Source: Crocodylus rhombifer
Taxonomy: Eukaryota > Chordata > Crocodylia > Crocodylidae
Assembly (NCBI GenBank): GCA_038503035.1
Contig: JAVSML010025211.1
Location: 124,001 to 188,000, forward strand
Reading direction: 5' to 3'
Length of the DNA stretch: 64,000 nucleotides
Position numbers and translations under genes: made by a program. The notes beneath the pieces were generated by a model. It made no database searches, was not told the origin of the DNA, and saw only the letters and a list, made by a program, of their open reading frames with translations. Positions 20,820 through 32,715 of this stretch are shown here, piece by piece (within the stretch, counting starts at the first letter, position 1; each line of letters starts with the position of its first letter).

Positions 20820-22984
20820 AAATAACAAGTAGGGTGGGAGTGCTTGACTTTAGGAAGGCTAACTTCAGCCTGCTTAGAAGTCTAGTCACTGACGCACTTC
20901 AGGAGAAGAGTATTGGCAAGATGGGAGTCCAGGAAGGGTGGTTGTTTCTAAAGGAAGCAATCTTTTGGGCACAGAGGGAGATTTCCCAGAGGGAAAAGGG
21001 GGAAAGAAGCCAAAAAACTTCCTTGGCTAAACAAGGAAGTCCAGGGGAGCCTAAAGGCAAAAAAGAAGGCATATAGGCAGTGGAAGCAGGGAGAAACTAC
21101 CGAGGAGGAGTATACCTACTTGGCCTGCAATTGCAGGGGGGCAGTTAGAAAGGCCAAAGCAACTACAGAGCTGAGGCGGCAACACAAATTAAAGACAACA
21201 AAAAAGTCTTTTTTTAGGTATGTAGGGAGTGAAAGGAAGGCACAGGGCAGCAAAGAACCCCTCCTGAACAAGGAGGAGCAATTAGTGACAGAGAGGGGGG
21301 ACAAGGCTGAGCTATTCAATAAGTTTTTTTCCTTGGTGTTCCTGAACAAGGCTCAAGATAAGCCTCCTAACTGATTCTTAGATGGGCATCAGAGGGACAC
21401 CAGCCCACCAACTGTTGACACTGACTTAGTGCAGAGTCACTTGGATGGACTGGACGTGTTCAAGTCAGTAGGCCCGGAAGAGCTGCATCCGAGGGTACTG
21501 AAGAAATTGGCTAGTGTCATAGCAGAAACACTGGCACAGCTGTTTGAGCATTGTGGCACTTGGGTCAGTTCCCGGAGGACTGGAAAAGAGCCAATGTGGT
21601 CCCTATTTTCAAGAAGGGGAGGAAGGAGGATCTGAGTAATTATAGGCCAGTCACTCTCACCTCCATCCTTGGAAAGGTCTTTGAAAAGATTATGAAGGAT
21701 CATATTTGTGGGAGTCCAACAGGGAAAGTAATGCAGCAGGGAAACCAGCATGGATTTGCAGCAGGTAGATCATGCCTGACCAATCTGGTTTCATTTTATG
21801 ACCATGTCACAAAATGCTTAGACACAGGAGTAGAGGTGGATGTCATTTTCTTGGACTTTAGCAAGGTTTTTGATATGGTATCTCATCCTTTTCTCATACA
21901 TAAATTAAGAGGCTGTGACATAGATGTTTACATGGTCTGGTGGGTGGCAAATTGCCTTAGTAATTGCACCCAGAGAGTTGTAGTAGATGGGTTGGTATTG
22001 ACCTGGAAGGATGTGGGTAGTGGGGTCCCACAGGACTCGTTCCTTGGACCTGTGCTGTTCAATATCTTCATCAGTGACTTGGATGGGGGTGTGAAGTGTA
22101 TTCTGTCCAAGTCTGCAGATGATACTAAATTGTGGGGTGAAGTTCACACTCTGGAGGGTACGGAACGATTGCAGGCAGACCTGGAAAGGTTGGAAAAGTG
22201 GGCAGTACACAACAGGATGCAGTACAACAAGGACAAGTGCAGAGTGCTGCACCTAGGGCACAGAAATATCCAGCATACCTACTGGCTGGGAAGTGACCCT
22301 CTTAGCAGCACAGAAGCAGAAAGGTATCTCGGAGTCATAGTGGACTCCAAGATGAACATGAGTCATCAGTATAAAATCATCAGCAAAGCTAACCACACTT
22401 TATCATGCATCAGCAGATGCATGACAAATAGATCCAAGGAGGTAATACTTCTCTATGCTGCATTGGTCAGACCACAGTTGGAGTACTGTGTCCAGTTTTG
22501 GGCACTGTACTTCAAGAAGGATGTTGATAAACTTGAGAGGGTCCAGGGGAGGGCCACTTATATGGTTAGGGGCTTACAGGACAAGCCTTATGAAGAGAGA
22601 CTGAGGGACCTGGACCTCTTCAGCCTCCACAAGAGAAGGCTGAGAAGTGATCTTGTGGCCGCCTACTAATTCATTAAGGGGACGCAGCAAGAAATTTGCT
22701 CTGTTCACCAGGGCACCTCTTGGGGTAACAAGGAACAATGGTCACAAACTGACAGAGAGCAGATTTAGACTAGATACCAGGAAAAACTTCTTCACGGTAA
22801 GGGTGGCCAAAATTTGGAATGGGCTTCCAAGGGAGGTGGTGCTCTCCCCTACCTTGGAGGTCTTTAAGAGAAGGTTAGATGGGCAACTGGCTGGGGTCAT
22901 CTGACCCCAGCACTCTTTCCTGTCTAGGCAGGGGGTTCGACTTGATGATCTGTTGAGGTCCCTTCAGACCCTAGCATCTATGAA
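20820..22984 (+). mobile_element. CR1 LINE, ORF2 reverse transcriptase pseudogene, 5'-truncated
   Basis: The sequence starts at the linker after the endonuclease (GVLDFRKANF) and runs through the RT to the 3' end at 22984. Recognisable pieces are PVTLTSILGKVFEKI, the RT aspartate motif VIFLDFSKVFD, SGVPQ, and SADDTKLWG, where the usual F/YADD has Ser first but keeps both aspartates. The frame shifts at about 21100, 21550 and 22650, with a stop near 21372, so it cannot make protein. It lies in sense orientation between an antisense Penelope tail and a Penelope RT fragment. Confidence 0.95.
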
Positions 22985-23019
22985 CTGCATATATTAAACC
23001 AGTAAACAAAGGATGACCC

Positions 23020-25290
23020 ATAGCCATCCTAAACTGTCAAGACTTACATCAGTGAGACCAACAGACAGCTGACACAAACTACTATAAAGAACTTGTGGAG
23101 GATCCCACACTTATATTCATCTGTGAACTGAAAAACATTACCAAATACTTCCTACACTACCATCAGAAAAAGTTGTGCACGCTTATCCCCCATTCTGTCA
23201 CCTCAGACACTTGTTATATACTCTCAGAAATACACAGACAAGGTTTCCCTGGCAGACCTGTTATATCTAATTGCAATACCATTACTGAAGAGCACCCAGG
23301 ATTCATAGAAACTATTCTAAACCACAACACTCAAAGAGCAAGTTTCCTACAGGACACAACAGATTTTCTCAAAAAGATCTGGCCCATCAAAAATCTCTCT
23401 AAGAAAGCCATACATGCAAGTATGTATGTCACCAGCCTGTTCACCAACATCTCGCACCATGAAGGCACAACTTCCTGCCTGAAATATGTAAAAAAACAGC
23501 CCACACTCAGATTTACAATGACAGCACACTGCACAAATTATCCACTTCATTCTCACACACAACTTTACTTTCAAAAACCATTACTTCTCCAAAACATGGG
23601 CAAAGTTATGCATGCAAGATGGTCCTCCAATGTGCCAACCTCTTCATCAGCCAGCTGGAAGAAGAACTTTTAGAAAGCTTTGCCGTCAAGCCTGCATTAC
23701 AGGCACCAAATAGATGATATTTTCATCCTCTGGACTGAACACTTGGAATTGCTTATTAACTTCCATGACAGATTAAACAACTAGCACTCTTTTACCAAAT
23801 TATTTGGGCCAACATCAACCTCCTAGAGCCCCTAATCCACATCTGGGATGGCATGCAATAAACCACTATATACGGAAAACCCACAGACTACCACACTTTC
23901 GTCCATAAAATGAGCAGTTGTCTCTGACACATTGAGAAAATTGCAATACGTAGCCAAGCCATCAGATACCACTGCATCTTCTCTGAGGAGAATACTCATG
24001 ACACCCACCTTACTAACTTGAAAGCTGCCTTTATTCAGCAAGAATGTTCCAGCAGAGAAATAGACTGTATCTTTGAATGAGTCACTAAGATACCTCACAA
24101 TAACCTATTATAATAAAAAAAGACACCCCTCCCGCCACTGACTGTACTGCTCTGATTGTTACTTACCTTCCCACCCCAGAACCTAAAAGAGGAATTACAA
24201 CTTATAATTTCAAAAAGGTCAGATCATGAGAGAAATATTACCAAGCCCCCTACTTTTGGCCTTCAAATAATCTACAAACCGTGTCCAGCTCATCAACAAA
24301 AGCCAACTCCCCACAGCTCAGCTAACACCTAATGGGACACAACCCTGCCTTAATAATAAATGCAAACTGTCAACACATTTCCACTGCTATCACAGTCAAC
24401 ACCCCCCAATGAAACTATCAGAATTCATAGATCCTACATATGTATATCATGTAATTTATAATGTATTATACAATGTAATATATCTTGGCTAATATACCAA
24501 ATGCCCTCATGGGAAGTATGTGGCTGAAACTAAACAGAAATTATGCACCTCATAAAAAATTTAAAGGACAGAGACACATAAACACCAGCAAGGGTATATT
24601 TTTCAAGGAACAACTACTCCCTTTCTGATGTCACAGGGAATCAACAAAACACCTACAGAAGACAGGCCTGGAAGTAGAAATTTTATAACCTCACTGGACA
24701 CTAAAAAATCTGGACTTAATATCGCCCAGATCTGGCCACTCACAAACTGGCATAACACCTGGCTTGCCTATCTTAGCAATGTACCTGGACCTGGCACACT
24801 TATTTTTACAACAAACAAGTAGACCACCTGTGAGTTCATCACCCATCAAGCATCAGCTTGATGCCAAGATTCTTTTTGGGTAGACTTACCCTCTTCCTGA
24901 GCCGGAACCTCTGGAACAGTGTGGCGTATTACAACCTAACAAATACTTCTACTAATCTCCCTACACCCCCCAGATAATAACAACCTTCTTTCTGAATTCT
25001 CTTGCTCCTCCGCTAACTATACTACCTATTCTACTATGTTTCTTTTGTCTTATAGCTGCTCCCAGTAGCATTTCTTCACTTCTATTTTACTTCCTGCTTT
25101 CATTCCTTCAAACAGACTGTTTGCATTTATATAGACTTCAGCACAAACTTTATTTTATTCTATGTTACAAGTTTAGCCTGTGTCTGCTTATTTCTCAGAC
25201 TTGAGAAAAGCCATTTTATGCTTGAAAACTTGTACAACATCTGGACCAACTATATAGTAAAAGCCTTCAAAAAATCCTTGCCAAAAGTAA
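23020..25290 (+). mobile_element. Penelope-like retroelement, degraded RT and tail
   Basis: The frame from 23095 shows Penelope-type RT landmarks: IHRQGFPGRPVIS (like the family's PKIHKxGxPGRPIVS), FLQDTTDFLKKI, VTSLFTNISHHEG, and after a stop near 23673, in the same frame, IDDIFILW at 23710-23733, the catalytic block. Text near 24000-24090 still resembles the segment after the RT core. Several stops interrupt it. I could not see the GIY-YIG endonuclease. The end (25201-25265) carries the hammerhead-like tail. Family assignment rests on these motifs read by eye. Confidence 0.75.
25201..25240 (+). ncRNA. Degenerate hammerhead-ribozyme-like motif in Penelope tail
   Basis: TTGAGAA (25201-25207) stands where CUGAUGA is expected. 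Then AAGC (25208-25211) pairs perfectly with GCTT (25220-25223) as stem II, followed by GAAA (25224-25227) and ACTTGT. The GAAA core is intact but the CUGAUGA core has three changes, so activity is unlikely. Confidence 0.45.
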
Positions 25291-25620
25291 TTTCACATTG
25301 TTTTTACAGAACCATTTAATCCTTTTTTCTATTTAACATTGTAAATGTAAGTAATAGAAAATTTAAAAATGGACAGTGACACTGGTCACTTTTCTGCTAG
25401 CAAATCTTCCTTTGTTGTTTATTATATCTGCTTTTTAAGAGGTACGGATGTTCCAGAAAGAAAATATAACTTGAGATTCAAAATATGACCAAAAGCAATG
25501 ATCACATCAGTTGTTTCATGAATCCTTTTTATTGCTCATCATAATTTCTAACTCCTTCTGTAGTTTTGGCAACAACAAAGATTTTCTTCTGCAAGCCGGA
25601 CCCATGACACCATTGAGTTT
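25291..25620. other. AT-rich spacer, nothing recognised
   Basis: No identifiable element or gene. Confidence 0.5.
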
Positions 25621-25623
25621 CTA

Positions 25624-25882
25624 GTGGGTGTGACATGAGGCACTAACTGCACAGTCAGTAGCTTAATAACATTTTGCAGTAGCGTGCTGGGCAAAAACTG
25701 TAGTAATACACTATTGTGCAGTAGTATTAGGCTACTGCACAATAAGGATCACTGAAAACCCATGTGCCAGCACTACTGCACAGTAGCTTGAGTTACTGCA
25801 CATTGATTTAGTACTTGATTAACCAAGTACTAAACTTAATGTGTAGTAACTACAGTGCATTAATGAACATGTAGACATGCCC
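25624..25882. mobile_element. MITE, 'GGGCATGTCTAC' family copy 1
   Basis: The right end, inverted, reads TTGGGCATGTCTACATG; the left end GTGGGTGTGACATG is a diverged match. The interior is rich in 'tgcacagtag' words and holds a perfect 11-bp hairpin (25807-25817 with 25824-25834). No target duplication was found. Confidence 0.55.
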
Positions 25883-25980
25883 AATGGTTCTTACAGTATC
25901 TTTCTTAAAAAGATCAACAGAGTCAAATGCATCGTGTGTGGCTTTTTATGTTGGATTTGTCCCATTGTCTTTGTCACAGT

Positions 25981-26508
25981 AGGTGCGTCTACCTGAGACA
26001 TTTACTGTGCAGTAGACTAATTAACTGCACAGTAAGCATCTCAGCATCTACACATGTGCCCCTATTAAACTAATATACTCCACAGCAGGGTAGTACTTGT
26101 AAATACAAATACTATCCTGCTGCAGAGTAAAAAACCCCACAGCAGGGATGTGTAGATGGTGCTGCAGCTGGCTGGGATATGAGGGTGCTTCGGTGCAGAG
26201 GCTGCCTGCTGGCTAGCCCCATACTGAAGCACTCTCATACCCCAGCCAGCTACTTCACAGCACATGAAGCCAGGGGGAACAGCCCCCAGGTTGATAGGCT
26301 GTACCCTTGGCCCCCTGCCAGCCAGGGCTGCTTCAACCTAGCTCAGCATGCTGTGGTCCTGGGTGCGTGTTCAACCAGCAATAAACTTTGGAGTTAATTG
26401 CTCTGGAGTTTATTGCTCCTGGGTATATGTTCAAATGGTGTGCCCAGGAGCAATAAACTCAGGAGCAATAAACTCACATTAATTGCACATGTAGACACGC
26501 CCACTGTG
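25981..26508. mobile_element. MITE, same family, copy 2
   Basis: Left text CACAGTAGGTGCGTCTAC and the inverted right text CACAGTGGGCGTGTCTAC match at 15 of 18. Inside are a perfect 18-bp inverted repeat (26406-26423 with 26443-26460) and a tandem 15-mer aggagcaataaactc (26446-26475). No coding capacity. Confidence 0.6.
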
Positions 26509-28049
26509 GACTAGCAGGTTATCAACCTTGTTAATACAAGCCTCAAATATAAAAACTATCTGGCTTGCTACTTCCTTCTAATTTTGTGACAAACTCTGTG
26601 AATGTACTTCAATACATTCCCTGAAGATTTCAAACTAATAGACTTCAACTATGAATGTGGCAGCATTATACTATATGAGAATTCTGATACTACAACCAAG
26701 TCAGCCCTGAGTAAATCTGGTAATGTATATTTCTCTTTCTCTCCTTTAAATTCAATCTATAACTGGATTTCTCATCTTCTTCACAAGAAGGTGTCCCCCC
26801 AAAATTATATTCTTTGCTATTACTTCCGATACTGGTTTGATTCCACACACACCTTCTTTTTCATTTGCCATGTGTTGTTTTTTTGCCTCGATTTTAACAT
26901 TTGTACAGTCATGGTTGCATATGCTACATTTTTTCTTGTGATTGTATTTTTGCTTTCACAGTTTAGGCTTATTCTCTTTCTGGCATTAGCACTCATGGCT
27001 TCCTGTCCTCAGAGTTATCTTATTTAAGCCTTAGCAGAGTCAGCAAATGTGCACAATTTAATAAATGGAAGCTCATTGTGTATGTGCCTAAGGAGGGAAA
27101 TTTTGCCTTTTGAACAATTTCTATGGTGCTATTTAAAGTAAATTCCTTCTTTCAATTTGTAATCTCTCAGATTCCTATTTTAACACAAGCTTCTCTGCTG
27201 TAAAGGAGAGAGGGAGAGGGAGCATTAAGAAACAAAGAGAAGAAGGGACAAAGGAGGAATAAAACAGTAGGGAAAAATATTGTTCCAAAAGGCAAAAAAA
27301 ACTGAAATGTGGTAGGCATTTGGGTTTTGGTTAAACAGTGAAAAGGAAATATGCCCTGAATTGAATCACTACGGTTACTTCCTGTACCACCTAGGTATTC
27401 CTTGGTTTTCTCATGCAAGTTCTGACCTAGCTTGACTGCTTTATTTATGAGACTTGATAGGCTGATACCAAAACCAAACACAAAGGATGAAGCATGACTG
27501 CTACCAGAGAGCAGCCATCTTGTTCTTCCTCTTGGCAGTCCTTAACTATCCTTTCCAGCCACTGTCTTAAAGGTATAGTGGTTTATACTAGAACCATCAG
27601 CAAACCTTTTCTGAAGTTCTGGAAGACGTACACATTTTTAAAGCTACAAGCAATTATTATGAAGCAGAAAAGGGACCTTGTTAGAATAATGTCTTTTATG
27701 AATATGAGACAGAACTGTTCCATTGGAGAAATGGTTCCTTGCCCTCTGGTGGTGAATCAATTCTGAAAGATATTGCAAAGCATTGATAGGAAAATTTTAC
27801 TGAAATTTAAAAGACATGCTAAATCCTTCATCTGACTACGAAGAAGTGTAAGCCACTAAGTTGTGTTAAAACTAATGAGGAAAATTCAATAGTGAACAGT
27901 CAGGTTGGAACCAGAAGTCTTTGACAGATAATACCGAATACAACAGAAAGAATCAGTGTTAGTACTATAAATCAATAGAATTCTGAGAACCAAAAAGCTG
28001 CAAAATAAGTTAAATAGTTGTTGTTTTTACCATCTGATTTATCCAAAAC
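26509..28049. other. AT-rich intergenic sequence, nothing recognised
   Basis: An open frame at 26602-27027 has random-looking hydrophobic composition and no family resemblance. No other feature seen. Confidence 0.5.
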
Positions 28050-28147
28050 GTAGAGTGTGGTGCTAATACAACCAAGGTTGCAGGTTCAATCCCTGGTTGG
28101 ACTAAATAATCTCTTGAGGTCCCTTCCAGCCCTACTTCCCTATGATA
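28050..28147 (+). mobile_element. tRNA-Ile-derived SINE with CR1 3' tail, 5'-truncated
   Basis: 'tagagtgtggtgctaata' followed by 'accaaggttgcaggttcaat' tracks the D-arm-to-T-arm part of vertebrate tRNA-Ile (AAU anticodon in GTGCTAATA), with a B-box-like GGTTCAATCC at 28083-28092. From about 28101 it becomes a CR1 3' end ('actaaataatctcttgaggt', 'cccttccagccct', ending 'ctatgat'). This head-tail plan is that of a SINE mobilised by CR1, like zebra finch TguSINE1. The acceptor stem and A box are missing. Confidence 0.75.
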
Positions 28148-29696
28148 ATTTACATCAACTTTGATTGTCTTTGATTTCCAATGCTTTCAAGCAATGATGG
28201 ACTGAGGGAATTATCTTCTTTAGAACGGGCCTTCTCCTGAAAACAACAAATGCTGTCTGTACTGTGGCAGACACAAGTACCATTCATTGCATGGAAATAG
28301 TGAAACAGCAATAGATTTTTTTCCCCCCTAAAAGCTGCCTTGAGTGTGTCAGAATAAGTTGTACTGGATGGTCCAATGGAGAAGCACTGTACTGGGATAT
28401 CAGTCTTGGGACAAAGTAGTAAGATTGACTTAGAAAATAATCCATTAACTTAGTTGAAAGGAAATTTTTATTTAAAAAATATAAGAGTACTAAAATAACT
28501 AGTTCTTTAAACCCTTGTTTCCCATTAACATTACCGTAAGATAGTTTAGTCACCCAGTACATTTTGTCTGACATGATAAATATATATGTCAAAATATCAT
28601 GGTAATGCATCCAGGCCACAACACTATGCATCACTATGGATCATATTGAAAAGTCCTAATAAAAGAATTATCAAACTTCTCAGAGTTACTGGTTTAAGTG
28701 GTAGTCAGCTTAGGACAGAATTCTTCCTAGCTGATACTCATGAGCAAAGTTTGACCAGTCTGCTACATAGTCCCACTGTTGCATTTGGGTGAGGAAGTAG
28801 GAATGGAATCTAACCTGCCATACCCATACATGGATGAAGTGATTATCACCCTGCATGATCTGCAGGTGTGAGTCCACACCCTTCAGGCATATGTCTGGAC
28901 AAGCCCTTACCATAGAACCAAATTGGGAGCCTAAGATCCTTGTCCTCAACCATTTCAGTAATGGCCACTGACAGTTTTGGGGGTTGTGAATCAGTATTGG
29001 CTGATGTTCCAACTGAAACCACAAGTGTACGCTACTGACCAAGACAAGATGAGTCTTATTATCAGCCTGCTTGTGGGATAACTAGAACTAGACTCATCAA
29101 GAACAGACTTCATATCAGAAATGCTAATTGTGAGCACACTGTTGAAGTGGTGCTGCAGGCCCTCAGGCAGAGACTGTAGTCTATTGTCAGTTATGCTGCA
29201 GATTTTCTTGTGTCTGACAAAATATGGAACAAAGCAGCCCAATGTTTTGTTTCCATCAGGTAAAAGATGAGATACAGGTGATCTGATTTCTTCTTCCTCA
29301 CACCCATTCAGTGCATTCATTGAGCTCTGCATCAGGATTGATGGTGCTGGGAATGTTTTGAGAAAGGAAGAGGTCACCCCATGTGCTGCCCCCCTTAGAG
29401 GTCTTCACATAACAGGTCCTGAAATTGCCATAAGTAGATATAGCCCAGACTACCTCTGCTGAAGAAAAGAGCTGATGCTGAAGGAACAGTCTTTGTCTGT
29501 ATTGTAGAAACTTGGGACTTGTTGCTTCTTCCTGTCCTTTGAAGACCTGTCTCTAACCTTGGCTAGGAATCCAATGAGTTGCTCTCAGCAGACAGACCTA
29601 TTAAAACAAATCCATTGCTATCCTGTCGTGCACATCCATCAAGACAATCCCTAGCTCTGAAAGTTCTACCCAGGCCCACTCAAAAGTTCCTATATG
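28148..29696. other. Intergenic sequence, nothing recognised
   Basis: No repeat ends, exon or RNA gene could be identified. Confidence 0.5.
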
Positions 29697-30625
29697 TTAT
29701 CAGCGACTTGGAGGTGGGGGTGGAAAGCATGCTGTCCAAATTCACTGATGACACAAAGATGTGGGGAGAAGTGGGCACACTGGAGGAGAGGGACAGAATC
29801 CAACTAGATCCAGACAGGTTACAGAGGTGGGTGGATGAGAACAGAATGGAATTCAATGCAGACAAGTGCAAGGTGCTGCATCTAAGGAGAAGGAACTTGC
29901 AACACACCTCTAGGCTGGGGAACACCCTTCTCAGCAACACAGTGGCTGAAAGGGATCTTGGAGTTATTGTTGACTCCAGAATGGAGATGAGCCGCCAATG
30001 CAAGGAAATGGTCAGTAAGGCTAGCCACACCTTATCATGCATCTACAGATGCATCACAAGCAGGTCCAGGGAGGTGATCCTTCCCCTATATGCAGCATTG
30101 GTCAGGTCACAGTTGGAGTACTGCATCCAGTTCTGGGCACAGCACTTCAAGAGGGATGTGGCTAACCTTGAGAGGGTCCAAAGGAGGGCCACTCACAAGG
30201 TCATGGGGCAGCAGGCCATGCCCTACAAAGATAGACTAAAGGGCCTGAATCTATTCAGCCTCCACAAGAGAAGACCGAGAGGAGATCTGGTGGCCATCTG
30301 TAAACGCACCAGGAGGGACCAGCGGAAAATAGGTGAGGCTCTGTGCCCCCGGGCACCACCTAGGATAACAAGGAATAATGGCCACAAGTTGATTGAGAGT
30401 AGGTTCAGGCTGGACATCGGGAGAGTGGCATGGTTAGGGCTGCCAGGCTGTGGAATGGGCTCCCAAGGAAGGTGGTGCTCTCCCCTACCTTGGGGGTCTT
30501 CAAGAGGAGGTTGGATAGATATCTGGCTGGGATATTATGATCTCAGCACTTGTTCCTGCCCAGGGCAGGGGGTCGGACTTGATGATGTATTCAGGTCCCT
30601 TCCAACCCTAGAAACTATGAAACTA
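29697..30625 (+). mobile_element. CR1 LINE 3' third (end of RT and 3' end), sense
   Basis: Opens with text coding VISDLEVGVESMLSKFTDDTKMWGEV (the ADD box changed to TDD) and continues as an open frame through the thumb-region motifs LGVIVDSRMEMS and [12 protein letters not shown] to the CR1 3' end ('gggggtcggacttgatgatg', 'aaactatgaaacta'). The frame stays open for about 350 codons, but the RT core upstream is missing and the catalytic box is altered. Confidence 0.93.
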
Positions 30626-30860
30626 GTCTGAGTCCTGAACTTCCCATTTATCCTGGAATATTCAGGCTCTTGCTGCCCAATTCTGACATTTAGCAGAAGG
30701 GCTAGAAAGTCCTCAATGAAACCTGCCCTCTGGAGGAATTGCTACCTGATCCCCATTCAAGGAGAGACAAGTAGAAGAGAGCCTTCCAAACCAGGTAGGG
30801 ACACTTTAAGTATCTAGTGATGCTGTCCACCCTAGGCACCTTCCAGAACTTCTAAAACCT

Positions 30861-31318
30861 CAGGACTATCCAACTAGTGGCCCCATGGGCCACATACTTC
30901 CTGCAGGGAGTTAGTTTGTGGCCCCTCTGTTCCCTCTGGCTGCCACTCCCTCTGATTGCTGCTGCAGCTGAAGTCTCCAGGCTCCCTCTTCCTTCTCTGA
31001 CTTCCTTTTCCTGCCCCAGTCTAAGTGGGTAGGACAGGGCAGGGCAGCATGGCTCAGCCTGTGCCACAATGCAGCAGGGAACCTGCAGCCAGGGAAGTGA
31101 AGGGGAGGAACAGTTTTTGACTGGGTATGTGGTGCAGTGCTGAGGGGGGCCTCCCAAATGCATGTAGAGTGCAGTAGTTGGGTGGGAACTACGCACTGCC
31201 ATGGTGCAAGGCGAGGCAGGGGGAGGGGCAGTGGTTGCTGCAGTGTGCAGCCCCTGCTGTTGCAGTCCTCATGGTGTGTGGCTCCTGGCCACAAAGCAGC
31301 TGGATAGACATGGTCTAA
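30861..31318. mobile_element. hAT-like short repeat
   Basis: The left end CAGGACTATCCAACTAGTGG and the inverted right end containing 'gtctatccagctgctttgtg' are diverged matches of the 'cagggctgtccaac' hAT end class; the end at 62225-62280 is related. No target duplication found. Confidence 0.45.
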
Positions 31319-32134
31319 ATAAAAAAAATAAATTATTTAGCTTACATCTCTTTCAAAAAATAATTTCATGACATAAGACATGTTTAATTAGTCTTAGAAT
31401 AATGGCAACACCACAAAACCTATGTAAAACTTAACAAATGAAAAATATGAAGAAGTTTTGATAGAATTCTTGGGATATCCACAGACAGACTGACAATGGA
31501 TCTTTAGATGTCCATTTGCCTGGACTGAGAGGCCCCGAAGGATGTCAAAAGAATATAGTACTTTTGAGGATTTACGAAGATAAGTAAAAGCACAAAGGTA
31601 GCAGGGTTGTTCTTGTGCATGGTAGCCCTTTTGATGTTCTGCCTTAAGAAGGGCACCTATTTAATGGAAGCCTAATCTACTTATGACATTACTGAAACAA
31701 GAATTCACTTTAGCAATGCACCCAGTACACCCAAATGTGAGCTATATGAACCTGATAAATCTCTATGTGTGAATCTAAAGTTACTTCCTCTTGAATCTGC
31801 TAATGCCAATGCTTGTATAGTTTTACTTTAATTTTACAATATATTCTGTACCTGCCAGTCTGGCAACACTTTTTCCCACACTTGAGGGATCATTTATTTA
31901 AGAATATCTTGAACAAACATAATATCCAATCCCAAACTGTTTATAGCAGTGATCCTCAACCAGGCAGATGCCATGTGACAGATGCCCAAAAACCACATTC
32001 AATTCCAATATCCTGGACAAGAAGTTGTTAGCAATTAAGGCACCCTCTACAGAATGGAAAGATTTTTTGGAGATAATCTGAATTCTGTTTTGGGTTTTCA
32101 CTGGAATGTCTCCAGTCTTCCAGAAATCTGAACT
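31319..32134. other. Intergenic sequence with one possible hAT end
   Basis: CAGTGATCCTCAACCAGG at 31949 looks like a hAT left terminus similar to 3534, but no right end was found. Otherwise unremarkable. Confidence 0.4.
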
Positions 32135-32431
32135 CAGGGGTGACATGTAGGGGGGGCATGTGAGTACACATGCACCCCATGAGCGTGGCAGTGCAGACAC
32201 TGTAAGCGGCACCTGTGGGTGGTTGCCACTTGCCACCCCACCCCACTTGTGACACCACCAGTGGTGTTTGTGGGTGGTCAGTGATCCCCATAGGCCGCTG
32301 CCGATGGCACCTGTGGGTGGTCACTGACCCCTGGCTGGCACTCGCCACCATGCCCCCGCCGACAGTGCCAGCGGCATCTGCGGGAGCTCTGTGCTCACTG
32401 CTGCTGCGCTTCTGCCATGCCTCCCCCAGCT
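32135..32431 (-). repeat. R-family repeat, copy 2
   Basis: On the minus strand it runs 'gctgggggaggcatggcag...gagctcccgcagatgccgctgg...gaccacccacagg...' with three internal units, then '..gtgcatgtgtactcacatg..tacatgtcacccctg'. It has the same order as the other copies, with a different number of internal units. Confidence 0.65.
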
Positions 32432-32715
32432 GCCTGGGCTTTGGATCATTTGTGTCTGAGCTTCTGTCATGTTTGTCTCTCTTCTTCACCCACATTCAGC
32501 TTTATTCTAGTCTACTGTTCCTGCATCAGGGATAGCAAAATGGACATTCTCCCCAACAAATACAAGTACTGACAGCCATACCTAATGAGGAAATCTGCAA
32601 CTCCATAATTTATTAACTTCCCCAAAACAAGTGCAAAATAGCAGAGCCATTCACTGTTTTCTTTGAGATGATGGAGCTTGTTATAAGTGAGTCTATTTCT
32701 AAGCATCCTAGAAGA

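Noticed and set aside
26602..27027. A 141-codon hydrophobic frame that could suggest a membrane protein
   Set aside because: AT-rich composition alone gives Phe/Leu/Ile runs; no conserved pattern or splice structure seen.
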